Assembly (NCBI GenBank): GCA_037039925.1
Contig: JAXRKP010000990.1
Coordinates: 20,849-84,848 of the forward strand
Origin: Doris montereyensis
Lineage: Eukaryota; Mollusca; Gastropoda; Nudibranchia; Dorididae
DNA: 64,000 nt
Reading direction: 5' to 3'
Of this stretch, positions 1 to 19,867 are shown piece by piece; position 1 is the stretch's first letter, and each line of letters opens with the position of its first letter. The notes under the pieces were generated by a model. The model made no database searches. It was not told where the DNA came from and saw only the letters and a program-made list of their open reading frames with translations. A program made the position numbers and the translations under genes.

Positions 1-589
1 CCCATCGAAATTTGTTCCTACACTCTAGATCTATCGCATCAACTGTTGTATCTCGCTCCACAAAGTTAGGAGACCTCCGTGAACACGACGCCATGTTGTG
101 TTTACTAATTTTAATACTTACCAATGAGAGTTACTTCCCTTATACCTACCATCTATTTCGCCGCTTCGGCTATTTACGTGGGTCAGAGAATTTTTCTCTG
201 AATCCTCGGAGAATCTCGGACTGATGATAGTGAAGGAAACTCGGCCATCAGAGAATTGTTCTCTGAAAATTCGTCTTACAAATAGCGAACGGATACCGTG
301 ACAATAGTATTAATGTAATTGTGAAAATAACTTCCTTTTGTTCATAGGTTTTAGGTTTCGAATTCTTACAGTCGAAAAAAATATAATAGATCTATCAGTG
401 AATTAAAAAAATAATTATCTGAAATAACAAAAATTAAATAGAATTAGATCTAGAATCTAGATCTATTTCTAGACTAGAAAGAGACTGGATCAAGGAATTT
501 ACCCCCAAATTTCAACACAATCAAATAATCTGAAATCAGAGAAAATCTGAAAGATTTACATCCCTGGAGTAGTATTAACTTCAGGCACT
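1..589. other. AT-rich flank without recognised gene
   Basis: No coding similarity was seen on either strand. Two short hairpins with the same stem sequence (AGAGAA / TTCTCT) lie near 195-215 and 251-269, and a TCTAGATC-type palindromic run sits near 446-477. MON1 C-terminal exons would be expected further left on the minus strand and are not visible here. Confidence 0.5.
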
Positions 590-845
590 TGGATATGAGA
601 CCATCATGGGATCTTAGGTTCAAACCCAGTTTTAGCGTGCATAACGATGTGTCTTTAAGATGAATATTCAACACATCTTTCCTCAACCCAACAAGTGGAA
701 ATGGGTACCAGCTTTACCAGGAAATAAAGTTCCTGCCAGCCTAGTATCCTATCCAGGAAAGTTATAGTCACTTTTTCCCTTAACACTATAGAAACCAATG
801 TAAGCTCAGCTATATGGGTCTGTAAACCCAACAGAAATCTTCACA
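590..845 (+). repeat. SINE family S1, tRNA-derived, plus copy
   Basis: The copy carries a B-box-like GGTTCAAACCC followed by the body shared with the other S1 copies (a tract ending AATGGGTACCAGC, then a tail resembling CTATATGGGTCTGT). It lies tail-to-tail with the minus-strand copy at 879-1163. Family membership rests on eye alignment with copies at 6824, 44720, 45585 and 50215. Confidence 0.6.
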
Positions 846-878
846 AAGAAAAACAGCACCTAGGCCCATCGGAGTAAG

Positions 879-1163
879 TAAAGTTCCTTCAAGGCCCTTT
901 CTGCCCACAGAACTAGAGCTTATCCTGGTTTCTATGATGTGACGCGGTACAGGCGATAATAATCACTGACAGGATGCTCGTCCGTATCAGATTTTCACTC
1001 TCATTCTGGTGCTGGTACCCATTTTCACCTGGCTTAAGTGGGGGAAATTTGTGCCAAGTGTCTTTCTCAAGGAACACAACATCGAACGTAGCATTGCTGG
1101 GATTTAAACTTGGGATCTCATGATTCCAAATCCTGAAAGCTAACCACTAGGCCACCGACGCCA
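879..1163 (-). repeat. SINE family S1, minus copy
   Basis: Read on the minus strand it opens with a tRNA-like head (GGCGTCGGTGGCCTAGTGG, then a degenerate B box) and ends with GGCCTTGAAGGAACTT. The order of blocks is the same as in the copy at 6824-7118. It lies just downstream of the last MON1 exon visible here. Confidence 0.65.
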
Positions 1164-1349
1164 CTCAAGACATATCATAGATAGAAGAATAAACTGAAGA
1201 GCTCAGCATGCACAATTTTACATGTTTAAGAATAAATATCACAGAACTTTGAAGGTCTATGTGAGTAAACAAACAAATATAGTATCCAAATTCTAAGATC
1301 AGCCTTTATGGTGGCCATGGATGAACCCAACAGAAATTTGTCAGCATAC

Positions 1350-10904
<9,555 letters not shown>

Positions 10905-11416
10905 GTTTACGTTTACAACTTACTCTCATTGTACTACGTGAATCATAAATATTAACAGTTGCCTCCCCTGAAAGTTTACACCGTGACTTTGGGATGCTGA
11001 CGGAGTTTTGCACTTTGTATATCGATGGAGTCATATCCGACGTAAGTATCACGATATAACATGAAGACAAGGTTCGTAATCATCATAAGATAAGATAATA
11101 TACAACTTTATTGTCCAAAAATGGCACATTGTTTTGGTGTTACAATAACTTCAATACAATATGAAGTACATTGCACTTTTAGTATAAATGAATTATTCTT
11201 CACACACAAACAGTTTACGCACATTTCAGCATTACGAGATTAAATCATGTATAACATAACTTACAAAAAGAATTAACATTTTTTCTAATACATATACATG
11301 TAAACGTAATCATTGCAATGAATAATATTCAAAAGAGTAGTGATGATAGTGAAACTGGTGATGGTAATGATAATCATTTTACAGATGATAGTAAGAATGA
11401 TCTGTTATGTCTTTCT
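10905..11416. promoter_or_regulatory. 5' flank of MON1 (presumed promoter region)
   Basis: This is the upstream side of the MON1 start codon. No TATA box or initiator is convincing. TACGTCGGATATGACTCC-like and other short motifs are not diagnostic. Beyond about 11090 it is AT-rich and reaches the LINE relic. The call is positional. Confidence 0.3.
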
Positions 11417-12060
11417 TTATGGCACAAGAAATAAATGGGTCTTTGAGAACGTTTGGACATTTTGATTTGGATGATTTCGATCTGTAACAATGGCTTCAAT
11501 TTTCATTGAACAGTAAGATACATGTACATAGATTTCATCAAAGGGTGGGAAAGTGCATTGGGATATTTTACCTGCTTTTTTAATACATGTTATACTATTC
11601 AAACATATTTTATCTTGCAGTTTCACATTTGCACCCCAGCCCATAATGCAGAAGGCAATTACACTTTTGATCATTGCACAATAAAACAGATATATAACAA
11701 AGTATTGTCGATGTCAAAAGCTTTCAACTTACGTAGGAACAACATTCTCTTGTAAATTTTCTTATAAACATTTGAAGCATGATTTTGCCAGCTAAGATTG
11801 TTGTAAATCGTTACAAATATGTATTTATAATTTGAAATTTGTTCAACTGCTTCATTTTTTATAAAGACTGGTTGCAGAGGGGATTTCTTTAGACTAAAGT
11901 CAATGACCATTTCTTTAGGGGTGTTTTGAACATTTAAAAATAGACAATATTCTTCACACCAGTTACTAAACCATTTAATTTTATTTCTGTAATTTTCTTT
12001 ATCATTTTATAAGAAAATCTATATTAGTCCTTTTGGGAAATTTATTTCAGTCACAATTTC
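11417..12060 (-). pseudogene. LINE ORF2 relic, RT thumb and C-terminus
   Basis: The minus strand reads KIKWFSNWCEEYCLFLNVQN, then TPKEMVIDFSLKK, ISNYKYIFVTIYNNLSWQNH, YKRMLFLRKLKAFDID, SVIAFCIMGWGANV and AIVTDRNHP. These follow the order wc....L.lN..KTkemiiDFr, YLGv.iD..L.W, RlyFLRkLr.f, and W.GN, as in CR1/L2-type LINEs. Two frame breaks show it is inactive. The palm-domain piece at 19430-19850 on the same strand could be the same family. Confidence 0.75.
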
Positions 12061-12129
12061 TTAACATTTCACAAACAAATGATCATTTCTTAAATAATAC
12101 ATCACGATACAAAACACATATATGATTAC

Positions 12130-12135
12130 ACACGT

Positions 12136-12163
<28 letters not shown>
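12130..12163. repeat. (CA)n microsatellite
   Basis: About 14 CA units. Confidence 0.9.
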
Positions 12164-12166
<3 letters not shown>

Positions 12167-12230
12167 TAGCAGTAGACAATGACAATAGACAGCCACAGAT
12201 AAATAATTGACAATGTTCAAGGAACAATTT

Positions 12231-12257
12231 GATAATAATAATAATAATAATAATAAC

Positions 12258-12313
<56 letters not shown>
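12231..12313. repeat. (TAA)n microsatellite
   Basis: About 27 TAA units with two interruptions (AACAAT, AAAACAAT). It leads directly into the purine tract. Confidence 0.95.
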
Positions 12314-12316
<3 letters not shown>

Positions 12317-12338
12317 CAATGATAATGATAATAATAAT

Positions 12339-13173
12339 AGGAGAAGGATGAGGAGGAGAAGGAGGAGGAGGGGGAGGAGGAGGAGGAAGGGGGTGTGGAG
12401 GAGGTGGGGAGAAGAAGAAGAAGAAGAAGAAGAAGAAGAAGAAGAAGAAGAAGAAGAAGGAGAAGAAGAAGAAGAAGAAGAAGAAGGAGAAGAGGAGGAG
12501 GAGGAGGAGGAGGAGGATGAGGATGAGGAGCAGGAGGAGCAGGAACAGGAGAATGAGGGGAAGGAAGAGGAGGAGCAGGAGGAGGAGGAGCAGGAGGAGG
12601 AGGAGGTGGAGGAGGAGGAGAACAAGAACAAGAAGAAAAGAAGCACAAAAAAAAACAAGAGCAAGGAGGAGGAGGAGGAGGAGGAGGAGGAGGAGGAGGA
12701 AACAAGAGCAAGGGGGAGGAGGAAGAAGAAGAAGAAGAAGAAGAAGAAGAAGAAGAAGAAGAAGAAGAAGAAGGAGAAGAAGAAGAAGAAGAAGAAGAAG
12801 AAGAAAGAAGAAGAAGAAGAAGAAGAAGAAGAAGAAGAAAGAAGAAGAAGAAGAAGAAGAAGAAGAAGAAGAAGAAGAAGAAGAAGAAGAAGAAGAAGAA
12901 GAAGAAGAAGAAGAAGAAGAAGAAGAAGAAGAAGAAGAAGAAGAAGAAGAAGAAGAAGAAGAAGAAGAACAAGAAGAAGAAGAAGAAGAACAAGAAGAAG
13001 AAGAAGAAGAAGAAGAAGAAGAAGAAGAAGAAGAAGAAAAGAAGAAGAAGAAGAAGAAGAAGAAGAAGAAGAAGAAAAGAAGAAGAAGAAGAAGAAGAAG
13101 AAGAAGAAGAAGAAGAAGAAGAAGAAGAAGAATAACAAGAAGAAGAAGAACAAGAAGAAGAAGACGAAGAGGG
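12339..13173. repeat. 0.83-kb polypurine tract, (GGA)n/(GAA)n
   Basis: The plus strand is almost entirely A and G, first GGA/GAG-rich, then GAA. The rare pyrimidines are C or T in CAG, GAT or ACAAG variants. Long open frames of poly-Glu/Arg/Lys or poly-Leu/Ser/Phe across it are by-products of the repeat. Homopurine mirror repeats of this kind can adopt triplex (H-DNA) structure. Confidence 0.95.
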
Positions 13174-13189
13174 GGAATTAGTTCTAATT

Positions 13190-13460
13190 TCTATATCGTT
13201 GAATTAAATTTTCTGTTCTCCTCACATTGGTTCCCATTTTGCCCCAATACCCCTCTCTTGTTTCTCCTTGACATCCCTTTCCCTTGCATCTTTCCTGTAG
13301 TCTGCATTCATTTATAACTAGGCCTTGCAGCTATCTTACATCGCTAGTTAGTCTTAACTTAGTGTGTGTTGTCTCCTCGTTTATCCTCTGACAAAGCGTC
13401 GCACTTGAAACGGTACATGTGTCCGGTTGTTTTCCTTACTGTACTTTAAACCTCTTTACA
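13190..13460 (+). other. Possible Penelope-type terminal sequence, degenerate
   Basis: CTCTGACAAAGCGTCGCACT followed by TGAAACGG resembles the CTGACGAAGGG...CCCGAAACG motif seen at 18.4, 25.0 and 45.4 kb, and is preceded by a similar pyrimidine-rich lead. The similarity is short and could be chance. Confidence 0.3.
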
Positions 13461-13679
13461 TCATGTCATATCTCTGTGCAAAATGTCTATTTGCATACAA
13501 TGTACTAACTAGTTGTGTCATAAGCCTTAACCTTTTAATACACGGCGCCGATAAGTACCTCGGAAATATAAAGATGGATATATAGCCCGTATCCCCGCAC
13601 AAGTGCAGGCTCACCGATTTTAATCGTTTATCCCCAAGGAATCTATTTCATTCAAAGTCCTCAACTGCCTGGGGATCTT

Positions 13680-13893
13680 ACAGTACAACAGCCTGTTCTG
13701 CACTTCGTACTAAGACTCTGAGAAGCTATCTATAGCTGGCTACTCATTCACACTTGAGTCAAGTAAGAAAATCAGAGTGGCATAATGTTCCTTAGAGTAC
13801 TACGTTGAGAAAAAATACCCGGGTCAATCACGGGGTTTGAACCAGCGCAGTCGTGATTATAAACTCACAACACCACGGTTTCGCTACAATGCC
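13680..13893 (-). repeat. SINE family S3, copy 1
   Basis: Minus strand: head GAGGCATTGTAGCGAAACCG, GTTGTGAGTTTATAATCACG, then a GTTTCAAACCC-like B box, ending in AGCTATAGATAGC and a GTACGAAGTGC tail. It shares all blocks with 19868-20106 and 29735-29990. Confidence 0.65.
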
Positions 13894-14470
13894 TCTGATA
13901 GTCGCACTTTACTGCATCCATGTTAAAGGCAGGTAAAGTCTTGAAAAATATACGAAATGGCATGTGAGTTGAAAGAACAGGACTAGAAACCTATTCCTAC
14001 ACAATAGAGTAGCTTAAATGTTACAGCAGTCTCCGGGTAAGTGCACCGTCATCAAGAGACAAGAAAAGGGTGCGCCTAGTTGACCCGTGCTTTTAAGTGG
14101 ATTTGCTTATATATGGTGACGTAATTAGCGGCAATTGGGGATGATGAAGTAAAAATCTTCCTCCTCTGATTTGCCTGGTTGTTGCATTTCCATACAGGCT
14201 TAGAACTGCCTTTGGCGTACGCAACGTAAACTCCATGAGTATGAGTGTCCGTGTGTCCGTGTGTATGTGGTAGCTATTTGGCACGGAAAATGACCACAAC
14301 CGTGCACCAGGCCGGAGTCTAATTAATAATTAACCTGGAAAAGCAGCATAAAAAACAAATGTATGAAAACTGCTGGAACTTGATAATCTAAATTTGTCTG
14401 CGGTGGGAAGATCTAATGTTTACTCATGGATTACGAATCGTAATGACAATGACAAGCCCTGAAACAGCAA
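13894..14470. other. Unannotated spacer
   Basis: No coding or repeat match was recognised between the S3 SINE and the AGT arrays. Confidence 0.4.
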
Positions 14471-14476
14471 GTAGTG

Positions 14477-14536
<60 letters not shown>

Positions 14537-14618
14537 ATAGTAGTAATAGTAGTAGAAGCAGCAGCAGCAGCTGTAGTAGTAGTAGTAGAAGTAGTAGTAG
14601 AAGTAGTAGTAGTAGTAA

Positions 14619-14657
<39 letters not shown>

Positions 14658-14738
14658 GAGTAGTAGTAGGAGTAATAGTAGTAGTATTAGTAGTGGTGGT
14701 GGTAGTAGTTGTAATATAAGTAGTAATAGTAGTAGTAT

Positions 14739-14807
<69 letters not shown>

Positions 14808-14825
14808 CAGCAGTAGTAGTAGAAT

Positions 14826-14917
<92 letters not shown>

Positions 14918-14966
14918 ATAACAGTAGTAGTAGTTAGCAGCAGCAGCAGCAGCAGCAGCATGTAGC

Positions 14967-15023
<57 letters not shown>

Positions 15024-15035
15024 GGTGGTGGTGGT
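14471..15035. repeat. (AGT)n array with CAG and GGT patches
   Basis: About 185 trinucleotides, mostly AGT, with interspersed AGC, AAT, AGG and GGT variants and a (CAG)8 block at 14937-14959. The three forward frames read as poly-Ser, poly-Val and stops, the reverse as poly-Thr/Tyr/Leu; none is a gene. Confidence 0.97.
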
Positions 15036-15036
15036 G

Positions 15037-15236
15037 GGAGTGTAGTTAGCTCAGTTGGTAGCACACACTTTCTTTTCATGGCGATGCGTTTGGTGCTGAT
15101 GCAGAGATCACAGGTTCGATCCCCATTTTGGCCAGTATTTATTTAGTCTATTCACAAGTCACATATTCCTTGTATTTGTCTCGTCTTTGTTCCTATGGGG
15201 CTTTCATATTATTATCATATGTCATTACCTTCACTT
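15037..15236 (+). repeat. SINE family S4, tRNA-derived, copy 1
   Basis: A clear A box (TAGCTCAGTTGGTAGC) and B box (GGTTCGATCCC) are separated by an expanded insert, followed by a body with TTCCTTGTATTTGTC and TTCCTATGGGGCTTTCATAT. The same head and body occur at 44463-44636. The stem pairing of a functional tRNA is absent, so this is a SINE rather than a tRNA gene. It is embedded between two AGT arrays. Confidence 0.8.
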
Positions 15237-15251
15237 CAGACAAATATAATA

Positions 15252-15255
15252 GTGC

Positions 15256-15330
<75 letters not shown>

Positions 15331-15334
15331 CAGC

Positions 15335-15365
<31 letters not shown>

Positions 15366-15413
15366 ATTGTTGTAGTGGTGGTGATGGTTGTTGTAGTAGT
15401 AGTTGTAGCAGTT

Positions 15414-15462
<49 letters not shown>

Positions 15463-15639
15463 CAGCAGCAGCAGCAGCAGGAGTACGAGTAGAAGTAGCA
15501 GTAGCAGCAGTTGCAGCAGCAGGAGTAGCAGTAGCAGGAGCAGGGACAGGAGGAGAAGGAGGAGAAGTAGGAGAAATAGTAGGAGTAGGGAGTAGTAGAG
15601 TAGTAGTAGTCGTAGTCGTCGTAGTCTTCGTCGTCATAA

Positions 15640-15696
<57 letters not shown>

Positions 15697-15710
15697 TGGT
15701 AGTGGTAGTG

Positions 15711-15761
<51 letters not shown>

Positions 15762-15826
15762 ATAGTAGTAGTAGCAGTAGTAGTAGTAGTAGTAGTACAT
15801 GTAGTAGTAGTGGTGGTGGTTTTACT
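15252..15826. repeat. (AGT)n array, second block
   Basis: About 190 trinucleotides with internal patches of GTT, CAG, AGG and CGT between 15366 and 15640. It flanks the S4 SINE on its 3' side. Confidence 0.97.
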
Positions 15827-15829
15827 ATT

Positions 15830-17149
15830 AAATATAATAGTAATGCTAGTAGTATACAAACACACCACACTGTGGCGCTTTGTAAAATACATGTCATAAA
15901 ATGGCCTGTTGGAAACTCCAGACAACGCTGATCAGTCACAAGTGTGGCATGGTGATGAAACAGAACAGGGAACGGGATAATTAATATTATAGAGAGGTCA
16001 TTCTGCTGAACCGTTCTTAGTTGCTCGTTACGAGGATAGGGCGACAACGTTCATGCAGAAAGACTCCTACTTCTACTCAGTGATAGCCACTCTTGAGCTG
16101 GTCTTCTTGAGCTGGTCTTCATGTTTTTCTTTGACATGCCAATAGGTGTGGAAGAAGGACACGCCCGATATGTTCATCGCCTTCCTAAATGACATCGATA
16201 CCGTTTTCATCAACTAACACTAACAACATAGAACAAACTGTAACCACCAATGCACTAAAGGTCCTTTGCAGGACCAAAAAAGTTTTAATTTTAATGCAGC
16301 CAATGATGATAGGCCCAAGCCTGTATGAACGCAAAGGAAGAATGTTTAGTATAATAATAGTATTGTGGATTGAAGCAAACAAGTCGACCGTCAAGTAGAA
16401 CAGAAGCATCGCAGTAAACCACCAAGAAGACTAACAGCAAACTTTCTATTCACATGCATATTCTATTAACAAAATTTGCGTCAATTTCACTGCATGTATA
16501 TATAGATAGATAGAAGTTGATGTCAATTTTTTTCCATTTTCAAAGTCTTTATTTGTAGCAATCCTGCTTAAAGTTCTTAGACAAACATTTACAACAATGG
16601 CACATTGACACAAGAAGACATAATTTGTCATTTGGAGACATAAAAGATGCATTAGATTGGCAATAAAATTTATTTAATTCATTTTCGATACCTTATAATA
16701 ATAATAAATGGAAAACCATCAGATGACAGTCAAAAGAGAAGAAAAGCTTCCTCTATAATTGAAAAACAATTCATAAGCACAAAGAATTCCATATTGGTTG
16801 TTGATATTATTAACTATTACAATTCTCTGTAAATCAATATATAAATATCATATTTACGTTATGAAAAACTTTACGGTCTTTGATATGAATGACAAGCATC
16901 AGGTACGATTCAGATCAAGTCAATACTGATACGGAGGTTACGCAGATAAGCGTGAACAAAAATATTCCAACTGTTAAATAATAGAACCTCTTTAAAATGG
17001 TGGATAAGGTGAATGAGTTTTCTACTCAAATAGTCAATGTGGTAGTACATAAAAGTCATGAATTAATGTACATTAACAGTCAAAGATAATTAAGCCTCTT
17101 GAGTAAAAGTAAATGATCTAGTATTCTTAAAAGTATGGTAAAAATTTAG
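15830..17149. other. Unannotated 1.3-kb stretch
   Basis: No coding similarity or known repeat was recognised. A short direct repeat, GAGCTGGTCTTC, occurs twice near 16094-16117. Confidence 0.4.
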
Positions 17150-17460
17150 AAGCATTTGAAATGTGGATATATAGAAGTAGACTAGAAGAAGAATATTTAA
17201 AATCCCTAGACAGCAAAAGTAACAAACATGGAAGTTCTAATGAAAATTTGAAAAGAAAAAGAACTTATAGAGAACATCAAGAAAAGGCAAATGAGATTTT
17301 TTGGCCATGTATGGAGACAAAATGGACTAGAAAAATTAACAACATCTAGATTTAGACTAAAAAATTAACAACATCTGGATTCATAGAATGGATAAGAATC
17401 GTGGCAGACAACGCACCACGTATGTAACAGGTAGAACAATCATTTATCTACAAGCTTATG
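17150..17460 (+). pseudogene. LINE ORF2 C-terminal relic
   Basis: EMWIYRSRLEEEYL, a frame-shifted NEIFWPCMETKWTRKINN block and RGRQRTTYVTG follow the pattern AFEMWiyRRmlki, R.l.FfGHvmR..glEkl, GkRgRGRqr.tw. That is the 3' end of the non-LTR elements often annotated as craniofacial development protein 2-like. A duplicated AAAAATTAACAACATCT is visible at 17330-17373. Confidence 0.6.
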
Positions 17461-17652
17461 GCAACAAAATTCCCATATGGTGTGTATAATTTTTTTTATA
17501 AATTATTTTGTAGGCCAGGGTAGGTAAAAACACTAGTAACAGTCAAATTTTGACGTAAATTAACTTAAGATTGGCATTGAAAACCCCTGTGGTGGTGGCT
17601 AATCGCCAATGTGGCAACACAGTTCTTTTGCTTGGCTTTTGGGAACACAGCG

Positions 17653-17764
17653 AGTCGATCGGCCGAGTGCTTTGTGACATAAGAGGTGACGGCCAGCGTC
17701 ACGCATAGCGTCGATCGGCCGAGTGCTTTGTGACATAAGAGGTGAAGGCAACATCGCGCGTATG
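17653..17764. repeat. 56-bp tandem duplication
   Basis: GTCGATCGGCCGAGTGCTTT plus GTGACATAAGAGGTGA occurs at 17653 and again at 17709. It is unusually GC-rich for the window. Confidence 0.9.
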
Positions 17765-17859
17765 TTAACACGCACACAATTATAGGAATAGAGGAAAAAA
17801 ACAAAAACTGGTCATTTTGACGACTGTTTTCACAGCAATGCAAATCTTAACCTAGTTTT

Positions 17860-18360
17860 ACAATGCCAAAGACTGTTGAAAGAGTAAGGGGGCTGCTACA
17901 AGAAGGAAACCCGTCTGAAGCGTTTGCTTTGGGATATTTTCTTTTAATTTCTTTACTTGCATTTTTCTCGAAATGTATTTTTTTCACCCTACAATTTATT
18001 TCCTCCGTCATTTACCGACCGATTTGTATAATAGTTTACACACAGGTTTCTCTTGTCAATGTTAAGACGTCGGGTATCTTAGATATCTTTTTAACGTTTT
18101 GAGATTCATAAAAAAAATAACATCAAAAACATTTTTAAAATGCAATGTCCTTCTATGGATTGAATGGAAAAAACGATCTGCACAGGTTTTGAGTGATTTT
18201 ATTCATAACTAAGAGAGGAGATAGATTTTGAAAATTGGGTCAAAATCCAAGATGGCAGCCATTTCCTTGGCAAGCAAGGATGCTACAAACCTTTCAATGA
18301 TATAGGATGACTATATTTTGACATAATACAAAGGAGCCACAGTGGAATGAAAGGCTTAAA
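17860..18360. other. Unannotated spacer
   Basis: No coding similarity was recognised. An AT-rich 79-codon open frame at 17863-18102 looks hydrophobic but has no family features. Confidence 0.35.
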
Positions 18361-18584
18361 TATGACAATAAGTGACAACTCCACTAATAAAGATAGAACA
18401 AACACGCCACGTTTCGGGTATAACCCTTCGTCAGACGACAAACGAGAAATATTTAGATGCCTTTAGTGCTTAGATCTAGATCTAGATTCTAGATATTTCT
18501 CGTTTGTTGTCTGACAAAAGGTTATACCCAAACGTCACATGTTTGTTCTATCTTTATTAGTGGAGTTGTCACTTATTGTCATAT
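18361..18584. mobile_element. Penelope-type terminal palindrome with hammerhead-like core
   Basis: Two ~92-bp arms (18361-18452 and 18493-18584) are near-perfect inverted copies around a 40-base AT-rich loop. Each arm contains, in one orientation, TTTGTTGTCTGACGAAGGG-type sequence, a short loop and CCCGAAACG, then TTTGTTCTATCTTTATTAGT. CTGANGA...GAAA is the hammerhead ribozyme core, known from Penelope-like elements and retrozymes. The left arm (core at 18411-18434, minus strand) keeps CTGACGA and GAAAC; the right arm has CTGACAA and CAAAC and would not cleave. Confidence 0.55.
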
Positions 18585-18639
18585 TTCATCTAATGTATAT
18601 TTTGACAGTTACTCATATATATACTAAAATCAAAAACCC

Positions 18640-18800
18640 CAACTCAAAAGCAAAAAGAAATCACTTCAGACAAAACACGTCCAATATCTCCACCAACTCG
18701 AATTTTACCAGAAGCGCTGAAGACAGAATGGCATGAAGAGGGATGGTCTGCAACATGCTGAATAGTGCAAGCCACAAATGATGATGATGATGATATTTAA
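18640..18800 (+). pseudogene. LINE 3' tail with (GAT)n
   Basis: A short SAEDRMA.RGMVCNMLNSASHK-like reading and a terminal (ATG)n run at 18780-18795 resemble the last codons and microsatellite tail of RTE-like LINEs. Short and frame-broken, so modest confidence. Confidence 0.4.
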
Positions 18801-18908
18801 TTCAAGGAATTTTCCCCACACCATGAGACGAACTCAGAAATTTTATTTCTATAAGGTGACTCGTTGTATTCTAATATAAGTATAAGGCCCTGCGGTAAAA
18901 AAAATTGA

Positions 18909-19442
18909 TTAACCCGTAACTTACTATTTTCGACTTGAGTCGAAACTTGATTACTAACTCCGGCTTAAGTCGATTCACATTGTACCGAGTTTTAAGGAGC
19001 GTAAAGCAAAAAACTGCGTGACTATAGTTATTCGGGAGTAGCATCCCTTGATTCTGTAATGGCTGACATCGCTCTGTGAATTTTTTCTTCTCAAACTACC
19101 ACAGAATTAAATTTTCGGTCGCGACCGTACTTCATTGTGATTGAGAATGGATTTTGATGATGAGATTGAAGTGCATAGACATGATGACGGCTCAGGGGAT
19201 GAATATTTAACTGAAAGTGATGATTTTAACAGTTCAACAGAGAGTGTTGAGTCAGACGATGATAGAGCTAGATCTAGCAATGAGTATGAGGCAGTAGTTG
19301 AAAATTTCATGATGATATTCCAAGCGGTTACTGAGTTATAATTTTTTTAATGGAATGTACCAAATTTTTACCCTTTTTTGAAAAAAACCCTTAGCAATGG
19401 GAATTATCTAGGGCTCAAAGAGGCTAGCAAGTTAAGGGTTAA
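18909..19442 (+). mobile_element. piggyBac deletion derivative
   Basis: Both ends carry TTAA followed by matching inverted termini: TTAACCCGTAACTTACTA at the left and, on the complement of the right end, TTAACCCTTAACTTGCTA. TTAA target use and CCC-initiated termini are diagnostic of piggyBac. Inside, a sub-terminal repeat (GACTTGAGTCG / GGCTTAAGTCG) and a 65-codon acidic open frame remain. The catalytic DDD domain is gone, so the element is non-autonomous, about 530 bp. Confidence 0.75.
19147..19341 (+). CDS. Acidic N-terminal remnant of piggyBac transposase
   Basis: MDFDDEIEVHRHDDGSGDEY and SDDFNSSTESVESDDD form a Ser/Asp/Glu-rich head like those preceding the DDE domain in piggyBac transposases. 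It ends at TAA after QAVTEL with no catalytic part. Position inside TTAA-flanked termini supports the call. There is no evidence that it is translated. Confidence 0.5.
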   Translation: MDFDDEIEVHRHDDGSGDEYLTESDDFNSSTESVESDDDRARSSNEYEAVVENFMMIFQAVTEL

Positions 19443-19850
19443 GGGGGCAAGATTGGCAATTATTGATGTAGATGGTAAATAGTAAAGGGGGAAAGATCAC
19501 AACCTTGAGAAGCCCCAGTATTTGTAAAATTTATTTTTGACATTTTTCATGCACGTTTACATACTGCATTCTTCCGGTTAGAAATTCTAGCATCCAAAAA
19601 CTAATGAACGAATTGACATTTAGATCTGATACTTTTTTAATTAACAAGCGTTGCTGGATGATACTAAATGCAGATGAGAAGTCCACAAATAAAATCCTAC
19701 AGTAACTTCTCAGATTATTGAGATGTTTATATATATTGTTTAGGAACACTAAGATAGCATCTTCCGACACATCGCTTTAATTGGTAGGCAAATTTATAGG
19801 ATTCAAAAGAGGGTTTTATCTCAACATTAATTTTGGACAATACTAGCCTT
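19430..19850 (-). pseudogene. LINE reverse-transcriptase palm relic
   Basis: SEDAILVFLNNIYKHL, YCRILFVDFSSAFSIIQQRL, FISFWMLEFLTGRMQYVNV, then a frame-broken PPLLFTIYINNCQS block. FVDFSSAFn.i and SPLLFtlYindc are reverse-transcriptase motifs of CR1/L2-like LINEs. The catalytic FADD box is not present, so the piece is truncated. The same family may supply the relic at 11417-12060. Confidence 0.75.
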
Positions 19851-19867
19851 TTAAAACATTTCATAAT

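Noticed and set aside
12083..13317. Open frames of 258-356 codons rich in Leu/Ser/Phe, Glu/Arg/Lys
   Set aside because: They are translations of the polypurine tract in several frames and both strands, with no non-repetitive domain.
15037..15135. Functional tRNA gene
   Set aside because: A and B boxes are present, but the spacing is expanded and no acceptor-stem pairing was seen; a second copy with the same non-tRNA body exists at 44463.
14416..16047. Poly-Ser, poly-Val, poly-Thr and poly-Tyr frames up to 234 codons
   Set aside because: They are created by the AGT arrays; all frames of both strands are open in parts.
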